Of a stretch of 20,216 nt of DNA, positions 7,054-14,925 are shown in pieces. This DNA comes from Spartobacteria bacterium (GTDB lineage: Bacteria > Verrucomicrobiota > Verrucomicrobiia > Chthoniobacterales > UBA10450). The number at the start of each line of letters is the position of its first letter. The first letter of the stretch is position 1. A program made the position numbers and the translations under genes. A model generated the notes under the pieces. It saw nothing but the letters and a program-made list of their open reading frames with translations, was not told where the DNA came from and did not search any database. The DNA lies in assembly GCA_003445855.1 (NCBI GenBank), contig DMCG01000043.1:1-20216 (forward strand), written 5' to 3'.

Positions 7054-8264
7054 ATTATCGGGAGGCGCTTGCCTGGCTCTACAGCCTTCAGCGCTTCGGA
7101 ATCAAGCTCGGGCTGGAAAACATCCGGCGGCTCATCGCTGCGCTGCATGTCGATCTTGCCGGCGCGCGCGTCATTCACGTCGCCGGCACGAACGGCAAAG
7201 GCTCCGTTTGCGCGATGATCGACGCGATCGCGCGCGCTGCCGGTTATCGCACCGGTCTCTTCACCTCCCCCCACCTCATTACGTTTCGCGAACGCGTTCG
7301 CGTGAACGGCGAGATGATTTCGGAGGAAGCGGTGGCGGCGGCGCTGACGAAGATTCGCGATCTCGTCGCAACCTGGGAACCGCATCCGACCTTCTTTGAA
7401 ATCACCACCGCCCTCGCCCTGCAACATTTTGCCACTGCCAAGATCGATATCGTCATTCTGGAGACCGGCATGGGCGGCCGGCTCGACGCCACCAATGCCG
7501 TGCAATCGGACGTGGCAGTGATTACGCCGATCGATTTCGATCATCAGAAATGGTTGGGCGATACCCTCGAACAGATCGCGAGCGAAAAGGCGGGAATCAT
7601 CAAGCCAAAGGTCCCAGTCGTCTCCGCGCCGCAACCGTTGCAAGCCGAGCAAGTCATTTTAGCTCGCGCTTCAGAGTGCAAAGTACCAATTCACTTCGTC
7701 AGTGAAAGGTACGGGCAAACACCGATCGCATTGCACGGAGCGCATCAAAAACAAAATGCCGCGATCGCAATTACCGCGCTGCGTGACGCTAAGATCGACA
7801 TCAACGATTCGGCCATTGCCAGGGGCCTTCTCAACGTCGAATGGCCCGCGCGTTTCCAGCGTTGGGATCAACGTACGTTCCTTGACGGTGCACATAATCC
7901 CGTCGCCGCGCGCGCCCTCGCCAATACGTGGCGGGAAAGTTTTGGCGGTCAGCGGACCTCTCTCGTCCTGGCCGTTCTCTCCGACAAAGATTTGCCTGGA
8001 ATCTGCGAAGCGCTCGTGCCGATCACCGATCACGTGGTCTTGCCCAGGATCCGCAGCGAGCGCGCCGCGAATCCACAAGAGCTCGCCAAGATTTTTATTA
8101 ATCTTGGGACTAGATGCCAGATTTGCGGAACATTGGCCGATGCATTGGAAAAGGCGGGTGCCCGCGACGCATCCGTTCTGATCACGGGCTCATTGCATTT
8201 CGCCGGCGAAGCGCTGGCTTATCTGCAAGGCAAACCGGCTGCGTTTGAAGAATGCGCGCAGTGA
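7050..8264 (+). CDS. folC: Bifunctional folylpolyglutamate / dihydrofolate synthase
   Basis: The 404-aa Mur-ligase-family enzyme adds glutamate to folates (and to dihydropteroate). The ATP loop AGTNGKGS is at 45-52, then TSPHL, ILETGMGGRLDATN, IDFDHQKWLGDTLEQIASEKAGIIK (the carbamoylated-lysine region) and the C-terminal-domain DGAHNP. The start is GTG at 7050, overlapping the accD stop by 4 bases, so translation is coupled. The gene ends just before the paired REP-like hairpins that separate it from convergent metG. Two perfect decamer copies are inside: 7148-7157 (VDL) and 7791-7800 (KID). Confidence 0.95.
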   Translation: MNYREALAWLYSLQRFGIKLGLENIRRLIAALHVDLAGARVIHVAGTNGKGSVCAMIDAIARAAGYRTGLFTSPHLITFRERVRVNGEMISEEAVAAALTKIRDLVATWEPHPTFFEITTALALQHFATAKIDIVILETGMGGRLDATNAVQSDVAVITPIDFDHQKWLGDTLEQIASEKAGIIKPKVPVVSAPQPLQAEQVILARASECKVPIHFVSERYGQTPIALHGAHQKQNAAIAITALRDAKIDINDSAIARGLLNVEWPARFQRWDQRTFLDGAHNPVAARALANTWRESFGGQRTSLVLAVLSDKDLPGICEALVPITDHVVLPRIRSERAANPQELAKIFINLGTRCQICGTLADALEKAGARDASVLITGSLHFAGEALAYLQGKPAAFEECAQ

Positions 8265-8265
8265 T

Positions 8266-8337
8266 GTTGTAGCTGCCGCTGTCCTCAGCGGCAGATTGCG
8301 AAAGAGTTCTGCCGCCAGAGACGGCGGCAGCTACAAC
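8266..8337. repeat. Paired REP-like hairpins (BIME-like) between folC and metG
   Basis: Outer arms GTTGTAGCTGCCGC (8266-8279) and GCGGCAGCTACAAC (8324-8337) are perfect 14-bp inverted repeats. Each arm also folds on its own: CTGCCGCT/AGCGGCAG (8273-8280 with 8287-8294) and CTGCCGCC/GGCGGCAG (8309-8316 with 8323-8330), each with a 6-base loop. Two head-to-head hairpins each preceded by GTAG are the form of a REP pair. The element fills almost the whole gap between convergent genes and may act as a two-way terminator. The right arm's CTA is the metG stop codon. Confidence 0.8.
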
Positions 8338-9929
8338 GCACTCGGCGTTTCAATCCGCGGGAACAACGGCACCGGGTTCCCAACAACATGTCCATCTGGC
8401 AAACCGCCCCACTTCGCATCATCGAGCCGAAATCGTTCTTCTTTTCCGCTCAACTCCATCTTCCAATTCAGTTGATCAAAAATTCCATGCGCCGCTTTCG
8501 GCAACACCGGTGAGATCACGATCGAAATAATACGGAGTGATTCCGCGAGCGTGTAGAGGAATGAATCAAGATGGTCCGCCTTCGCTGGGTCCCTCATCAT
8601 TTTCCACGGAGCCGCGGCTTCTACGGCAACATTCGCACGAACCACGATTTCAAGCGTTTTATCCAGCGCGCTTGCAACTTGGGCGGGCTCCATCTCCGCT
8701 ACGAATTCCCTGATTTTCGAATTCGTGATCACGCACAGCGTTTCACCAACAGTCCCCTCTGCGCGCGCTTGTCTGATTTTCCCCTCCCGATACTTCGCGA
8801 CCATACTCAACGTGCGATTGAGTAGATTACCGAGGCAATTCGCGAGTTCTGTGTTGTAGCGTCTGACCAGCCGTTCTTCAGAGAAATCCGCGTCCTTGCC
8901 GGTCGCAATATCGCTCATCAAATAATAGCGCAGCGCTTCGGCGCCGTATTTTTCGGCGAGCGCTGCAGGATCGACAGTGTTGCCCGTGCTTTTGCTCATC
9001 TTCGCGCCGGAGATGTTCCACCAGCCGTGCACGAGGAGCTGCGGCATCGCTGAGTCGGGGAAGCCGAGGGCGTGGAGCATGATAAGCCAGTAAATGCCGT
9101 GCGCGGGAATGAGAATGTCTTTGCCGATGATTTGTAAGGCTGGCCATTTTTCACGGAACTGGTTTGGCTGCGATTCGTACTTGTCGATCTTAGCGTCGTA
9201 GCCGGCAAAGCTGATGTAGTTCGTGAGCGCATCGAACCAGACGTAAGTGACGAAATCTTTGTCGAACGGGAGTTCGATTCCCCAATCCAATCTCGATTTC
9301 GGGCGGGAGATGCAGAGATCGCCGCTCAGTCTCTCGACGGCGTTGCGCAGTTCGGTCTGACGAAAATCGGGGATGACGGCGTCTCGTCCCGCGCCTGCGG
9401 GATCGATGTACCGCAGCAGCCACTCTTTGTACGCGCTTAGTTTGAAGTAATAATTTTCTTCTTCGCGAAACTCGACTTGTCCCCACTCCGGACCGAACTC
9501 GCCATCGGGGCCACGCTCTTTGTCGGTGAGAAATTGCTCCTGACGAATTGAATAGTAACCAGCCTGCTTGTCTTTGTAGATTTGCTTCTCATCCCAAAGT
9601 CGCTGCAGAATTTCGCGGACGACTTTTTTGTGGCGATCGGCGGTTGTCTCGGCCCATTCGTCATACTTGACGTCGAGTTTTTCCCAAAGATCGACAAACT
9701 TTTGCGTGACGCCTTTAACGAATTGCGCCGGCGCGACGCCTTCTTTCGCGGCGGACTGCTGGACCTTCTGACCGTGTTGATCGACGCCGGTGAGGAAAAA
9801 AACTCTCTCGCCTTTGAGCCGCTGATAACGCGCGATGACATCGGCCAGCACTTTCTCGTAGGCGTGACCGATGTGCGGCGCCGAGTTTGTGTAATCGATC
9901 GCGGTGGTGATGAAAAACGTCTTAGGCAT
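8331..9929 (-). CDS. metG: Methionyl-tRNA synthetase
   Basis: This 532-aa class I aminoacyl-tRNA synthetase charges tRNA-Met in the cytosol. PHIGH (HIGH box) is at 18-22 and KMSKS at 310-314, with the usual TYVWFDALTNYI and HGWWNISGAKMSKSTGN blocks. The knuckle region around 125-155 (YYSIRQEQFLTDKERG) has no CxxC pair, so this is a zinc-less form. The C-terminal Trbp111-like tRNA-binding domain of longer MetRS is absent. I took the ATG at 9929 (MPKTFFITTA); an upstream start at 9968 would add 13 residues unlike the family. The stop TAG is formed by the GTAG of the REP-like element, which may have replaced the original 3' end. Decamer copies lie at 9182-9191 and 9687-9696. Confidence 0.96.
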   Translation of the reverse strand: MPKTFFITTAIDYTNSAPHIGHAYEKVLADVIARYQRLKGERVFFLTGVDQHGQKVQQSAAKEGVAPAQFVKGVTQKFVDLWEKLDVKYDEWAETTADRHKKVVREILQRLWDEKQIYKDKQAGYYSIRQEQFLTDKERGPDGEFGPEWGQVEFREEENYYFKLSAYKEWLLRYIDPAGAGRDAVIPDFRQTELRNAVERLSGDLCISRPKSRLDWGIELPFDKDFVTYVWFDALTNYISFAGYDAKIDKYESQPNQFREKWPALQIIGKDILIPAHGIYWLIMLHALGFPDSAMPQLLVHGWWNISGAKMSKSTGNTVDPAALAEKYGAEALRYYLMSDIATGKDADFSEERLVRRYNTELANCLGNLLNRTLSMVAKYREGKIRQARAEGTVGETLCVITNSKIREFVAEMEPAQVASALDKTLEIVVRANVAVEAAAPWKMMRDPAKADHLDSFLYTLAESLRIISIVISPVLPKAAHGIFDQLNWKMELSGKEERFRLDDAKWGGLPDGHVVGNPVPLFPRIETPSAL

Positions 9930-10059
9930 CGGCGCGATCAAATTGCCGGACGCGCGCGGCAAGCGCAACCCGCTTGTGCGAATTGATTGAGGAATGTTGA
10001 TGCCGATCTTGCGCAGAGCGGGTCGAGTTCTGCTATTCTTCGAATGAAATGGATTTCAT
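9930..10059. other. Divergent intergenic region, metG / desaturase
   Basis: These 130 bases should hold promoters for both directions. A possible plus-strand pair TTGCGC (10009-10014) and TATTCT (10034-10039) has a 19-base spacer and is too weak to call. A 22-base sequence at 9991-10012 recurs with one mismatch at 12460-12481 and contains a one-off copy of the decamer. Confidence 0.4.
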
Positions 10060-10920
10060 GTGAGCTACCTCGTTACGCCGCTCGTCGTGGCCGCGATCTT
10101 TGCGCTGCTGTTTGTGCTGGAGCGTTTTTCGCCGCTGCGGGAAAGCACGCGTTCGCTCATCGCGCGCCTGGTCGTGAATCTTGCGATTTCGGCCCTGATG
10201 TTTATTGCGGCGATCGCCTTGGTGCAACCAGCGGCGCGGTGGGCGCTACGTTGGTCGGCGGAAAAGCCGTTTGGGCTCGTGCATCTGGTCGCGCTGCCCG
10301 GCTGGATGGAATTCGCAGTCAGTTTTCTGCTGATGGATTTGGGCTTTTACTACTGGCATCTGGCCAATCACCGGCTGCCATTTCTCTGGCGTTTTCACAA
10401 TGTTCATCACATCGATCCCGACCTCGATGTCTCGACCGCGTTCCGGTTTCACTTCGGCGAAGTCGCGCTCTCAAGCGCGTTCAATCTTCTCGAGGTGAGC
10501 CTCCTCGGTATGTCGGCGTCGGCGTTTGCAGTTTACCAGCTGGCGTTTCAAGCCGAGGTGCTCTTTCACCACAGCAACCTGCGATTGCCGATTCGATTCG
10601 AGCGGCTCTTGAGCAAAGTGATTGTCACGCCGCGGATGCATGGCATTCATCACTCGCAGGTCCAACGCGAGAACAACTCGAACTTCGGCACCGTGTTCAC
10701 GTGGTGGGACCGGCTCCATCGCACGCTCGGGTTGAATATTTCGCAGTCCGAAATTGTCATCGGCATTCCCGCTTACTCGCGGCCGGAAGACAATAGCGTG
10801 GGCAACGCGCTGCTGTTGCCATTTCGAAAACAGCGCGACTACTGGCGCAATCCCGATGGCACGTTGGTCGAACGCGCGAAAGCGCCCGCGGAAAAAAATC
10901 CCGCAAAATTGGCCGAATGA
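10060..10920 (+). CDS. Sterol desaturase / fatty acid hydroxylase family membrane protein
   Basis: The 286-aa integral membrane di-iron oxygenase has three to four hydrophobic segments in its first 100 residues. It shows the histidine clusters of the family: HxxxH at 100-104 (HLANH), HNVHH at 113-117, FHHSN at 169-173 and HGIHH at 194-198. These residues bind two irons for oxidation of lipid C-H bonds. Substrates range from sterols and fatty acids to carotenoids, and nothing here decides between them. The start is GTG at 10060, the first possible start after an in-frame TGA at 10045. It converges on the transglutaminase gene with 7 bases between the stops. Confidence 0.88.
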   Translation: MSYLVTPLVVAAIFALLFVLERFSPLRESTRSLIARLVVNLAISALMFIAAIALVQPAARWALRWSAEKPFGLVHLVALPGWMEFAVSFLLMDLGFYYWHLANHRLPFLWRFHNVHHIDPDLDVSTAFRFHFGEVALSSAFNLLEVSLLGMSASAFAVYQLAFQAEVLFHHSNLRLPIRFERLLSKVIVTPRMHGIHHSQVQRENNSNFGTVFTWWDRLHRTLGLNISQSEIVIGIPAYSRPEDNSVGNALLLPFRKQRDYWRNPDGTLVERAKAPAEKNPAKLAE

Positions 10921-10927
10921 CTCCGGC

Positions 10928-11872
10928 TCAAGCGCGCGTGCGCCGGAAGGTGAAGCTCGTTTCGGGTTTAACGACGTTGCCGTCCATCTCCAGCAGCGGA
11001 TAAGCGAGGAAATTGATCGGACCGCTCGACGGCGCAGGATCGACAATAAGATCGCGGCCCTTGGTCAGCTCGAAACGATTGGCCGGGTTGTGGCCGAAAT
11101 AGTAATCGGCGAGCTTTGGATTTTTCCACGCTTCACTGATATCGACCGGGACCCAGCGGCCATCGGCGAAAAACTCCGCCCAACAATGATAGCCCTCGAT
11201 CGCGCCTTCGTTTTTGTCCGCGGGAATGGTCGCGCCGATGGCAAAGCGAGCCGGGATGCTAATGCTGCGCGCCAGTGCAATGAAGTAGGCGTGAAAATCA
11301 CTGCAGTTGCCGGTCTTGGCATCGCACGCATAAACGGCATCGCCCCTTCCCCAACCAGTGCCCGATTTGTCGTAGCGCATTCGGCCAAGCACGTGATCGT
11401 AGAGCGCTTTGGCACGCTCAAGATCGTCTTTTTTTCCCACAGTCGCCTGTTCGGCCAGCGTTTTGAACGTCTCGTTGACCGGCACCAGTTTCTCTGGCCG
11501 CAGAAAACGCGCGGGGTCCTCGCCTTTGGCAGGGTAAGCGGATTTCTCTTTCCGGATGACGCGATAGCGCAGCTCGATTGTTTTGCCGCTGTCGGCCGGC
11601 TGCGGATGGAGCACACAAATGTCGTTGCCGTAATCGCGGTCCTGAATTTTCTCCCACTTGATCGGGATGCTGATTTCCTCTCGAGTGACCGTCTGGAACG
11701 CGTCCGTTTTCGCGAGCGGGATCCAGAGGCGCGCATCGCCTTTGATCTCCGGCAACTTTACCCGGTAAACAAACTCGAAGTCGTCGAAGCCTTTGACGAT
11801 GCCGGGCTCGTCAGCCGCCCGACTCGCCGACGCTGCCACCAGCAGCAACGCTAATCCAATCAAACAGCGCAC
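10928..11872 (-). CDS. Secreted transglutaminase-like cysteine protein
   Basis: The 314-aa protein begins with a signal peptide (MRCLIGLALLLVAASASRA) with likely cleavage near 19-20, so it acts outside the cytoplasm. The transglutaminase-like core has Cys190 in TGNCSDFHAYFIALARS, His229 in GYHCWAEFF and Asp244 in PVDISEAW: a complete Cys-His-Asp triad. Family members are mostly peptidases or peptide-crosslinking enzymes; the substrate is unknown. The start is GTG at 11872, 6 bases after the stop of the upstream small secreted protein, so the two form an operon. Confidence 0.88.
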   Translation of the reverse strand: MRCLIGLALLLVAASASRAADEPGIVKGFDDFEFVYRVKLPEIKGDARLWIPLAKTDAFQTVTREEISIPIKWEKIQDRDYGNDICVLHPQPADSGKTIELRYRVIRKEKSAYPAKGEDPARFLRPEKLVPVNETFKTLAEQATVGKKDDLERAKALYDHVLGRMRYDKSGTGWGRGDAVYACDAKTGNCSDFHAYFIALARSISIPARFAIGATIPADKNEGAIEGYHCWAEFFADGRWVPVDISEAWKNPKLADYYFGHNPANRFELTKGRDLIVDPAPSSGPINFLAYPLLEMDGNVVKPETSFTFRRTRA

Positions 11873-11878
11873 GGCCTT

Positions 11879-12379
11879 TTACGCCGACACTTTTTTCCAG
11901 ACGCCGCCTTGTTCTTTCCAATTGTAAAGCGGCTTGCCGTTGGCTTTGTGAACGGAAGTCTCGGTGACCTTCATGTTGCCCGGCTGTCCGGCCATGAAGA
12001 AATCGATGTCGTAGGTCGTGCCGTCGGTCGCTTTCATATCGACGCAGGCGAAATATTTGCCGCCACCGAGGCTCGAAAGCCGATCGTCATGCACTTTGAC
12101 CAGCGTAAGCGCGAGATCTTTGCCCTCGTGCTGGGTGTGAAACTTCTTGTCTCTGGATTTCCTGGTCTCGCGGTCGATGTGCTTCTTGATTCCGGCCGAG
12201 ATATCTGCCTTGCTCACTTCCTTCTCGGCCGCTCTCTGGGGTTGCTCCGATGTGCTCTGCCGATGCTGCAGGTCTTGTGTTCCTCCCTGCGGATGTTCTG
12301 GATGTTCTCCGGCAAGGATTGCCGCGGCTGGTGTGAGAAACAATGCCACGGATGCTGCAATAATAAGTCGTGTAATCAT
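11879..12379 (-). CDS. Small secreted protein of unknown function (166 aa)
   Basis: I do not recognise this protein. It has a signal peptide (MITRLIIAASVALFLTPAAAILA) and a polar, His/Gln/Glu-rich linker (GEHPEHPQGGTQDLQHRQ). A basic segment with RETRKSRDKKFHTQHEGKD follows, then a compact C-terminal part with TTYDIDFFMAGQPGNMKVTETSVHKANGKPLYNWKEQGGVWKK split over about 115-163. Mature protein has a single Cys (FACVDM). The frame is open further upstream to 12505, but that part is not protein-like and overlaps the permease, and only the ATG at 12379 gives a signal peptide. It precedes the transglutaminase-like gene by 6 bases; both products are exported. Confidence 0.75.
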   Translation of the reverse strand: MITRLIIAASVALFLTPAAAILAGEHPEHPQGGTQDLQHRQSTSEQPQRAAEKEVSKADISAGIKKHIDRETRKSRDKKFHTQHEGKDLALTLVKVHDDRLSSLGGGKYFACVDMKATDGTTYDIDFFMAGQPGNMKVTETSVHKANGKPLYNWKEQGGVWKKVSA

Positions 12380-12423
12380 AGGATTGGATGTTGAGGGTTT
12401 CTGTAACTTAACCGGAAGAGATC

Positions 12424-12441
12424 GGGCATTTTGCCATGCCC
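12424..12441 (-). terminator. Stem-loop directly after the permease stop
   Basis: GGGCAT (12424-12429) and ATGCCC (12436-12441) form a perfect 6-bp stem with a 6-base loop, directly after the TAA at 12444-12442. The minus-strand tail (GATCTCTTCC) is only mildly T-rich, so it may be a weak terminator or an mRNA 3' protector. Confidence 0.4.
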
Positions 12442-13546
12442 TTAGCGCGGTTGCCAAGCGGAATGTTGATGTCGATCTTGCCGCAGTTTCAGAACTAAAA
12501 GCCACGACGCGACGCCGAACGCGACGAAGTCGAGCCAGGTCGTGTAATTCAGCGTGATCGTTGCGTGCTCGATCGCGCTCGCCGGTCGCGCGCCATGCGG
12601 AATCAACCCAGCGGCGTTAAAGACAAGATCGACAATCACTCCGGCGGCGACCATCCCGCATAAAGAATGAATGTGACGTAAAGTGCGGCACGGCCGCCGA
12701 AATATTTTCGGTAGATCAAAATAATCGGAATGACGATCAGGTCCCCGTAAATGAATGAGATTACGCCGCCAAAGCTGATGCCGTTTGCCCAAAGCAGGCT
12801 CGCGAGCGGAATATTGCCGACCGAGCAAACGAATGAAGCGACGGCAATGATTGGACCGACGAGTGCATTTTCAATCAGGCGCAGCCACGCCGGACCAGTT
12901 TCCAAAAAGTGCTTTCCGCCAATCGGTCGGGACCAATGCGGCGAGAAAGCCGGCGATCAAAAAATCCGCCGATAATTTCTTTCCACAGCATTTGCCAATC
13001 CATCCAGAAGGCGTTGGCAACGCGCGTCCACTTGCCCATCTCGTGCCCGTGATCGTGCTGATGATGGTGGCAGCCGTCATTGTCGATCCTGGCGTGGTCG
13101 CGCGCTTTCTTCTCGAGATTTCGCGGAAACAAGATCGACATCAACAGCCACATCGTGCCGATCAAAACAAACGCGCCAATAACTTCCGCGAGCACAAAGC
13201 GCCAACCCATCAAGAGCCAAAGCACGGCGCCGAGCTCGACCACAAGATTTGTCGATGCGAACATAAATGCGAGCACGGGAATGAGCGCTGCGCCTTTTTG
13301 AAATGCGCTGCGGCCAGCGGCCACCGCCGGGTAAGAGCACGAGGAGCTGGCCGCGCCCAAACCGGTCGCCACTGCCACTTCCCGCAAGCCAGCGCGACCA
13401 AACGCGCGCGTCATCTGCTCTTTACTCACAAAAACTTGCAGAGCCGCGGAGATGCCGAAACCGAGCACGAGCGCCCAGAGCGTCTCCCAAAACATGGCCA
13501 CGCCATGATAAAGTCCCAACCAAAGCGAATGCATCGGTGTGAACAT
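12442..13546 (-). pseudogene. PF03773-type permease, broken by three frameshifts
   Basis: The product would be a 367-aa multi-spanning permease of the PF03773 group (the superfamily of ArsP and UPF0718 proteins). Marks are VATGLGAASSSCSYPAVAAG, FASTNLVVELGAVLWLLMGW, a cytoplasmic His-rich loop HHHQHDHGHE and the second half SFVCSVGNIPLASLLW. The frame breaks three times: one extra T in a T6 run near 12956-12963, one extra T in a T5 run near 12902-12907, and one missing G in a GGG run near 12650-12657. The net change, 1105 instead of 1104 bases, fits exactly. All breaks are in homopolymers within about 310 bases, so sequencing error is as likely as real decay. Substrate unknown; metal, metalloid or organoarsenical export is conceivable given the family. 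Confidence 0.8.
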
Positions 13547-13549
13547 TCA

Positions 13550-13577
13550 ACGCTGAACGCTCAACGTCTAACGCAGA
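13550..13577. repeat. Four degenerate 7-bp tandem units
   Basis: ACGCTGA, ACGCTCA, ACGTCTA and ACGCAGA follow one another without gaps directly upstream of the permease ATG and run straight into the REP-like element. This may be a slippage product or a regulatory array. No known operator is recognised. Confidence 0.5.
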
Positions 13578-13664
13578 ACTGTAGCCGTCGCCCTCTGGGC
13601 GACGCGATCTTGATGCGAGTTGTGAAATCAGCGTCGCGCTTCGCAGAGCGAAGCGGCTACAGTT
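13577..13664. repeat. Paired REP-like hairpins (BIME-like) between acpS and permease
   Basis: Outer arms AACTGTAGCCG (13577-13587) and CGGCTACAGTT (13654-13664) are an 11-bp perfect inverted repeat. Inner hairpins are CGTCGCCC/GGGCGACG (13586-13593 with 13597-13604) and CGCTTCGC/GCGAAGCG (13637-13644 with 13648-13655). Each hairpin starts from GTAG, in opposite orientation, as in the element at 8266-8337. The right arm touches the acpS stop codon. Confidence 0.8.
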
Positions 13665-14043
13665 AGCTTTCGAGCACGATCATCGCAACGGCGTGATGTT
13701 CGGTGTGACTAAGCGTGACAAGCGCCGAAGTCACCCCGCGATGCGCTGCGAGTTCCTGGGCGGGCCCGGAAAAAACGAGGAACGGTTCGCCTCTCGGTTT
13801 TTTGCGCACATCGATGTCGCGCCAGCCCATTGCTTTCCCGATGCCGGTGCCGAACGCTTTCGAGACGGCTTCTTTCGCGGCGAAGCGCGCGGCCAAATGT
13901 CGCGCCGGAAATTTCATCGACATGGAGTACTCGATCTCGCCCTCGGTGAAGACACGATGGAGGAATTTTTCGCCGAAGCGTTCGAGCGAACGCTCGATGC
14001 GCGCACACTCGACAAGATCGACACCGATGCCGAGAACGCTCAT
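13663..14043 (-). CDS. acpS: Holo-[acyl-carrier-protein] synthase
   Basis: This 126-aa enzyme moves the 4'-phosphopantetheine arm from CoA to the serine of apo-ACP. The magnesium- and CoA-binding residues are present: Asp9 in GIGVDLVECARIE and Glu58 in ARFAAKEAVSKAFGTG. Length is standard. Its ATG overlaps the pdxJ stop as ATGA, giving the classic pdxJ-acpS pair. The VDL codons at 14014-14023 hold a perfect decamer copy. The stop TAA abuts the REP-like hairpins. Confidence 0.95.
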   Translation of the reverse strand: MSVLGIGVDLVECARIERSLERFGEKFLHRVFTEGEIEYSMSMKFPARHLAARFAAKEAVSKAFGTGIGKAMGWRDIDVRKKPRGEPFLVFSGPAQELAAHRGVTSALVTLSHTEHHAVAMIVLES

Positions 14044-14792
14044 CCGCGATAATTTTCCATGGCCAGAAGCATTTCGCGCACAGCATCTTCGATTCCGACG
14101 AACATCGCGCGGGACACGATCGAGTGACCAATGTTCAGCTCAGTCAGATGCGGAATTTTGTGAATGAGCGAAATGTTTTCGTAATTGATGCCGTGGCCGG
14201 CGTTCACCTGCAGCTTCAGCTCGGATGCACATTGCGCCGCCGCCTGCAAATTTTGCAGTTCTTGCTGCTCGATCTTTTCGGCAAACGCGTTCGCCAGTTT
14301 GCCGGTATGAAGCTCGACCATTTCAACGCCGAGCTCGCCCGCCGCATCGATTTGCTCCAGCGTTGGATCGACAAAGAGACTTACGCGGATGCCCGCGGTC
14401 TGCAGCCGCTTGATTGTCGGCTCGAGCTCGGCGCGCAACGCCACGACATCGAGACCGCCTTCGGTCGTGATTTCCTCGCGTTTCTCCGGCACGAGACAGA
14501 CCTCATCGGGCACAATGCGCAACGCAACATCGACAATCTCGGGCGTGTTGCCCATTTCCAAATTCAACTTCGTCATGACGTTTTGCCGCAGCCGCTCGAT
14601 GTCGCGATCTTGCATGTGCCGGCGATCGCTGCGCAGATGCGCCACGATTCCCTTCGCGCCGGCGCGTTCGCAAATCGCCGCCGCCGCGATGACTTCGGGC
14701 TCGGCGTTCTTCGATTCCGGCATGGTGGCGTAACGCGCCTGCCGCAACGTCGCCACGTGATCGATGTTAACTCCCAGGCGCAGCTCGCTCAT
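14040..14792 (-). CDS. pdxJ: Pyridoxine 5'-phosphate synthase
   Basis: This 250-aa TIM-barrel enzyme condenses 1-deoxyxylulose 5-phosphate with 3-amino-2-oxopropyl phosphate to give pyridoxine 5'-phosphate, the last ring-forming step of the DXP-dependent vitamin B6 pathway. Family blocks are VNIDHVATLRQAR (8-20), GIVAHLRSDRRHMQD (48-62, with the catalytic-type His52), KLNLEMG (Glu79 region) and NAGHGINYEN near 206-215. Length is standard. Translation is coupled to acpS. PLP is also the cofactor of bioA upstream, but the two are not linked transcriptionally. Confidence 0.96.
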   Translation of the reverse strand: MSELRLGVNIDHVATLRQARYATMPESKNAEPEVIAAAAICERAGAKGIVAHLRSDRRHMQDRDIERLRQNVMTKLNLEMGNTPEIVDVALRIVPDEVCLVPEKREEITTEGGLDVVALRAELEPTIKRLQTAGIRVSLFVDPTLEQIDAAGELGVEMVELHTGKLANAFAEKIEQQELQNLQAAAQCASELKLQVNAGHGINYENISLIHKIPHLTELNIGHSIVSRAMFVGIEDAVREMLLAMENYRG

Positions 14793-14821
14793 CCCTTTGC
14801 GCCAATAGGAGCTAGAGTCAC

Positions 14822-14920
14822 GTGCAGAGCAAGAACGAAAACAGCGAGCCGTTCACACGCAAAGAGGTTCGACAGATCCGCAGAAGAAAATTCGCGGCTG
14901 AGCTCTTCGGACTCATTTGA
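14822..14920 (+). CDS. Candidate 32-aa basic small protein
   Basis: A GTG at 14822 follows AGGAG (14807-14811) by 10 bases, one of the best ribosome binding sites in the window, and opens 32 codons ending at TGA 14918-14920. The product is strongly basic and could be helical (FTRKEVRQIRRRKFAAELFGLI). It starts 29 bases from the divergent pdxJ start. I recognise no family. It could equally be a chance frame in the pdxJ upstream region. Confidence 0.3.
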   Translation: MQSKNENSEPFTRKEVRQIRRRKFAAELFGLI

Positions 14921-14925
14921 AAATG

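Noticed and set aside
8266..8337. CRISPR-like reading of the paired hairpins
   Set aside because: There are only two arms in inverted orientation, with no spacer series and no cas genes.
9987..10796. Plus-strand open frame of 269 codons overlapping the desaturase gene
   Set aside because: It is a shifted frame of the desaturase gene, full of Arg, Ser and Ala as expected for a shadow, while the other frame carries the full histidine motifs.
10921..10965. Possible terminator between the converging desaturase and transglutaminase genes
   Set aside because: CCGGC/GCCGG can pair, but the loop is long, there is no T-run, and the sequence codes for the transglutaminase C-terminus.
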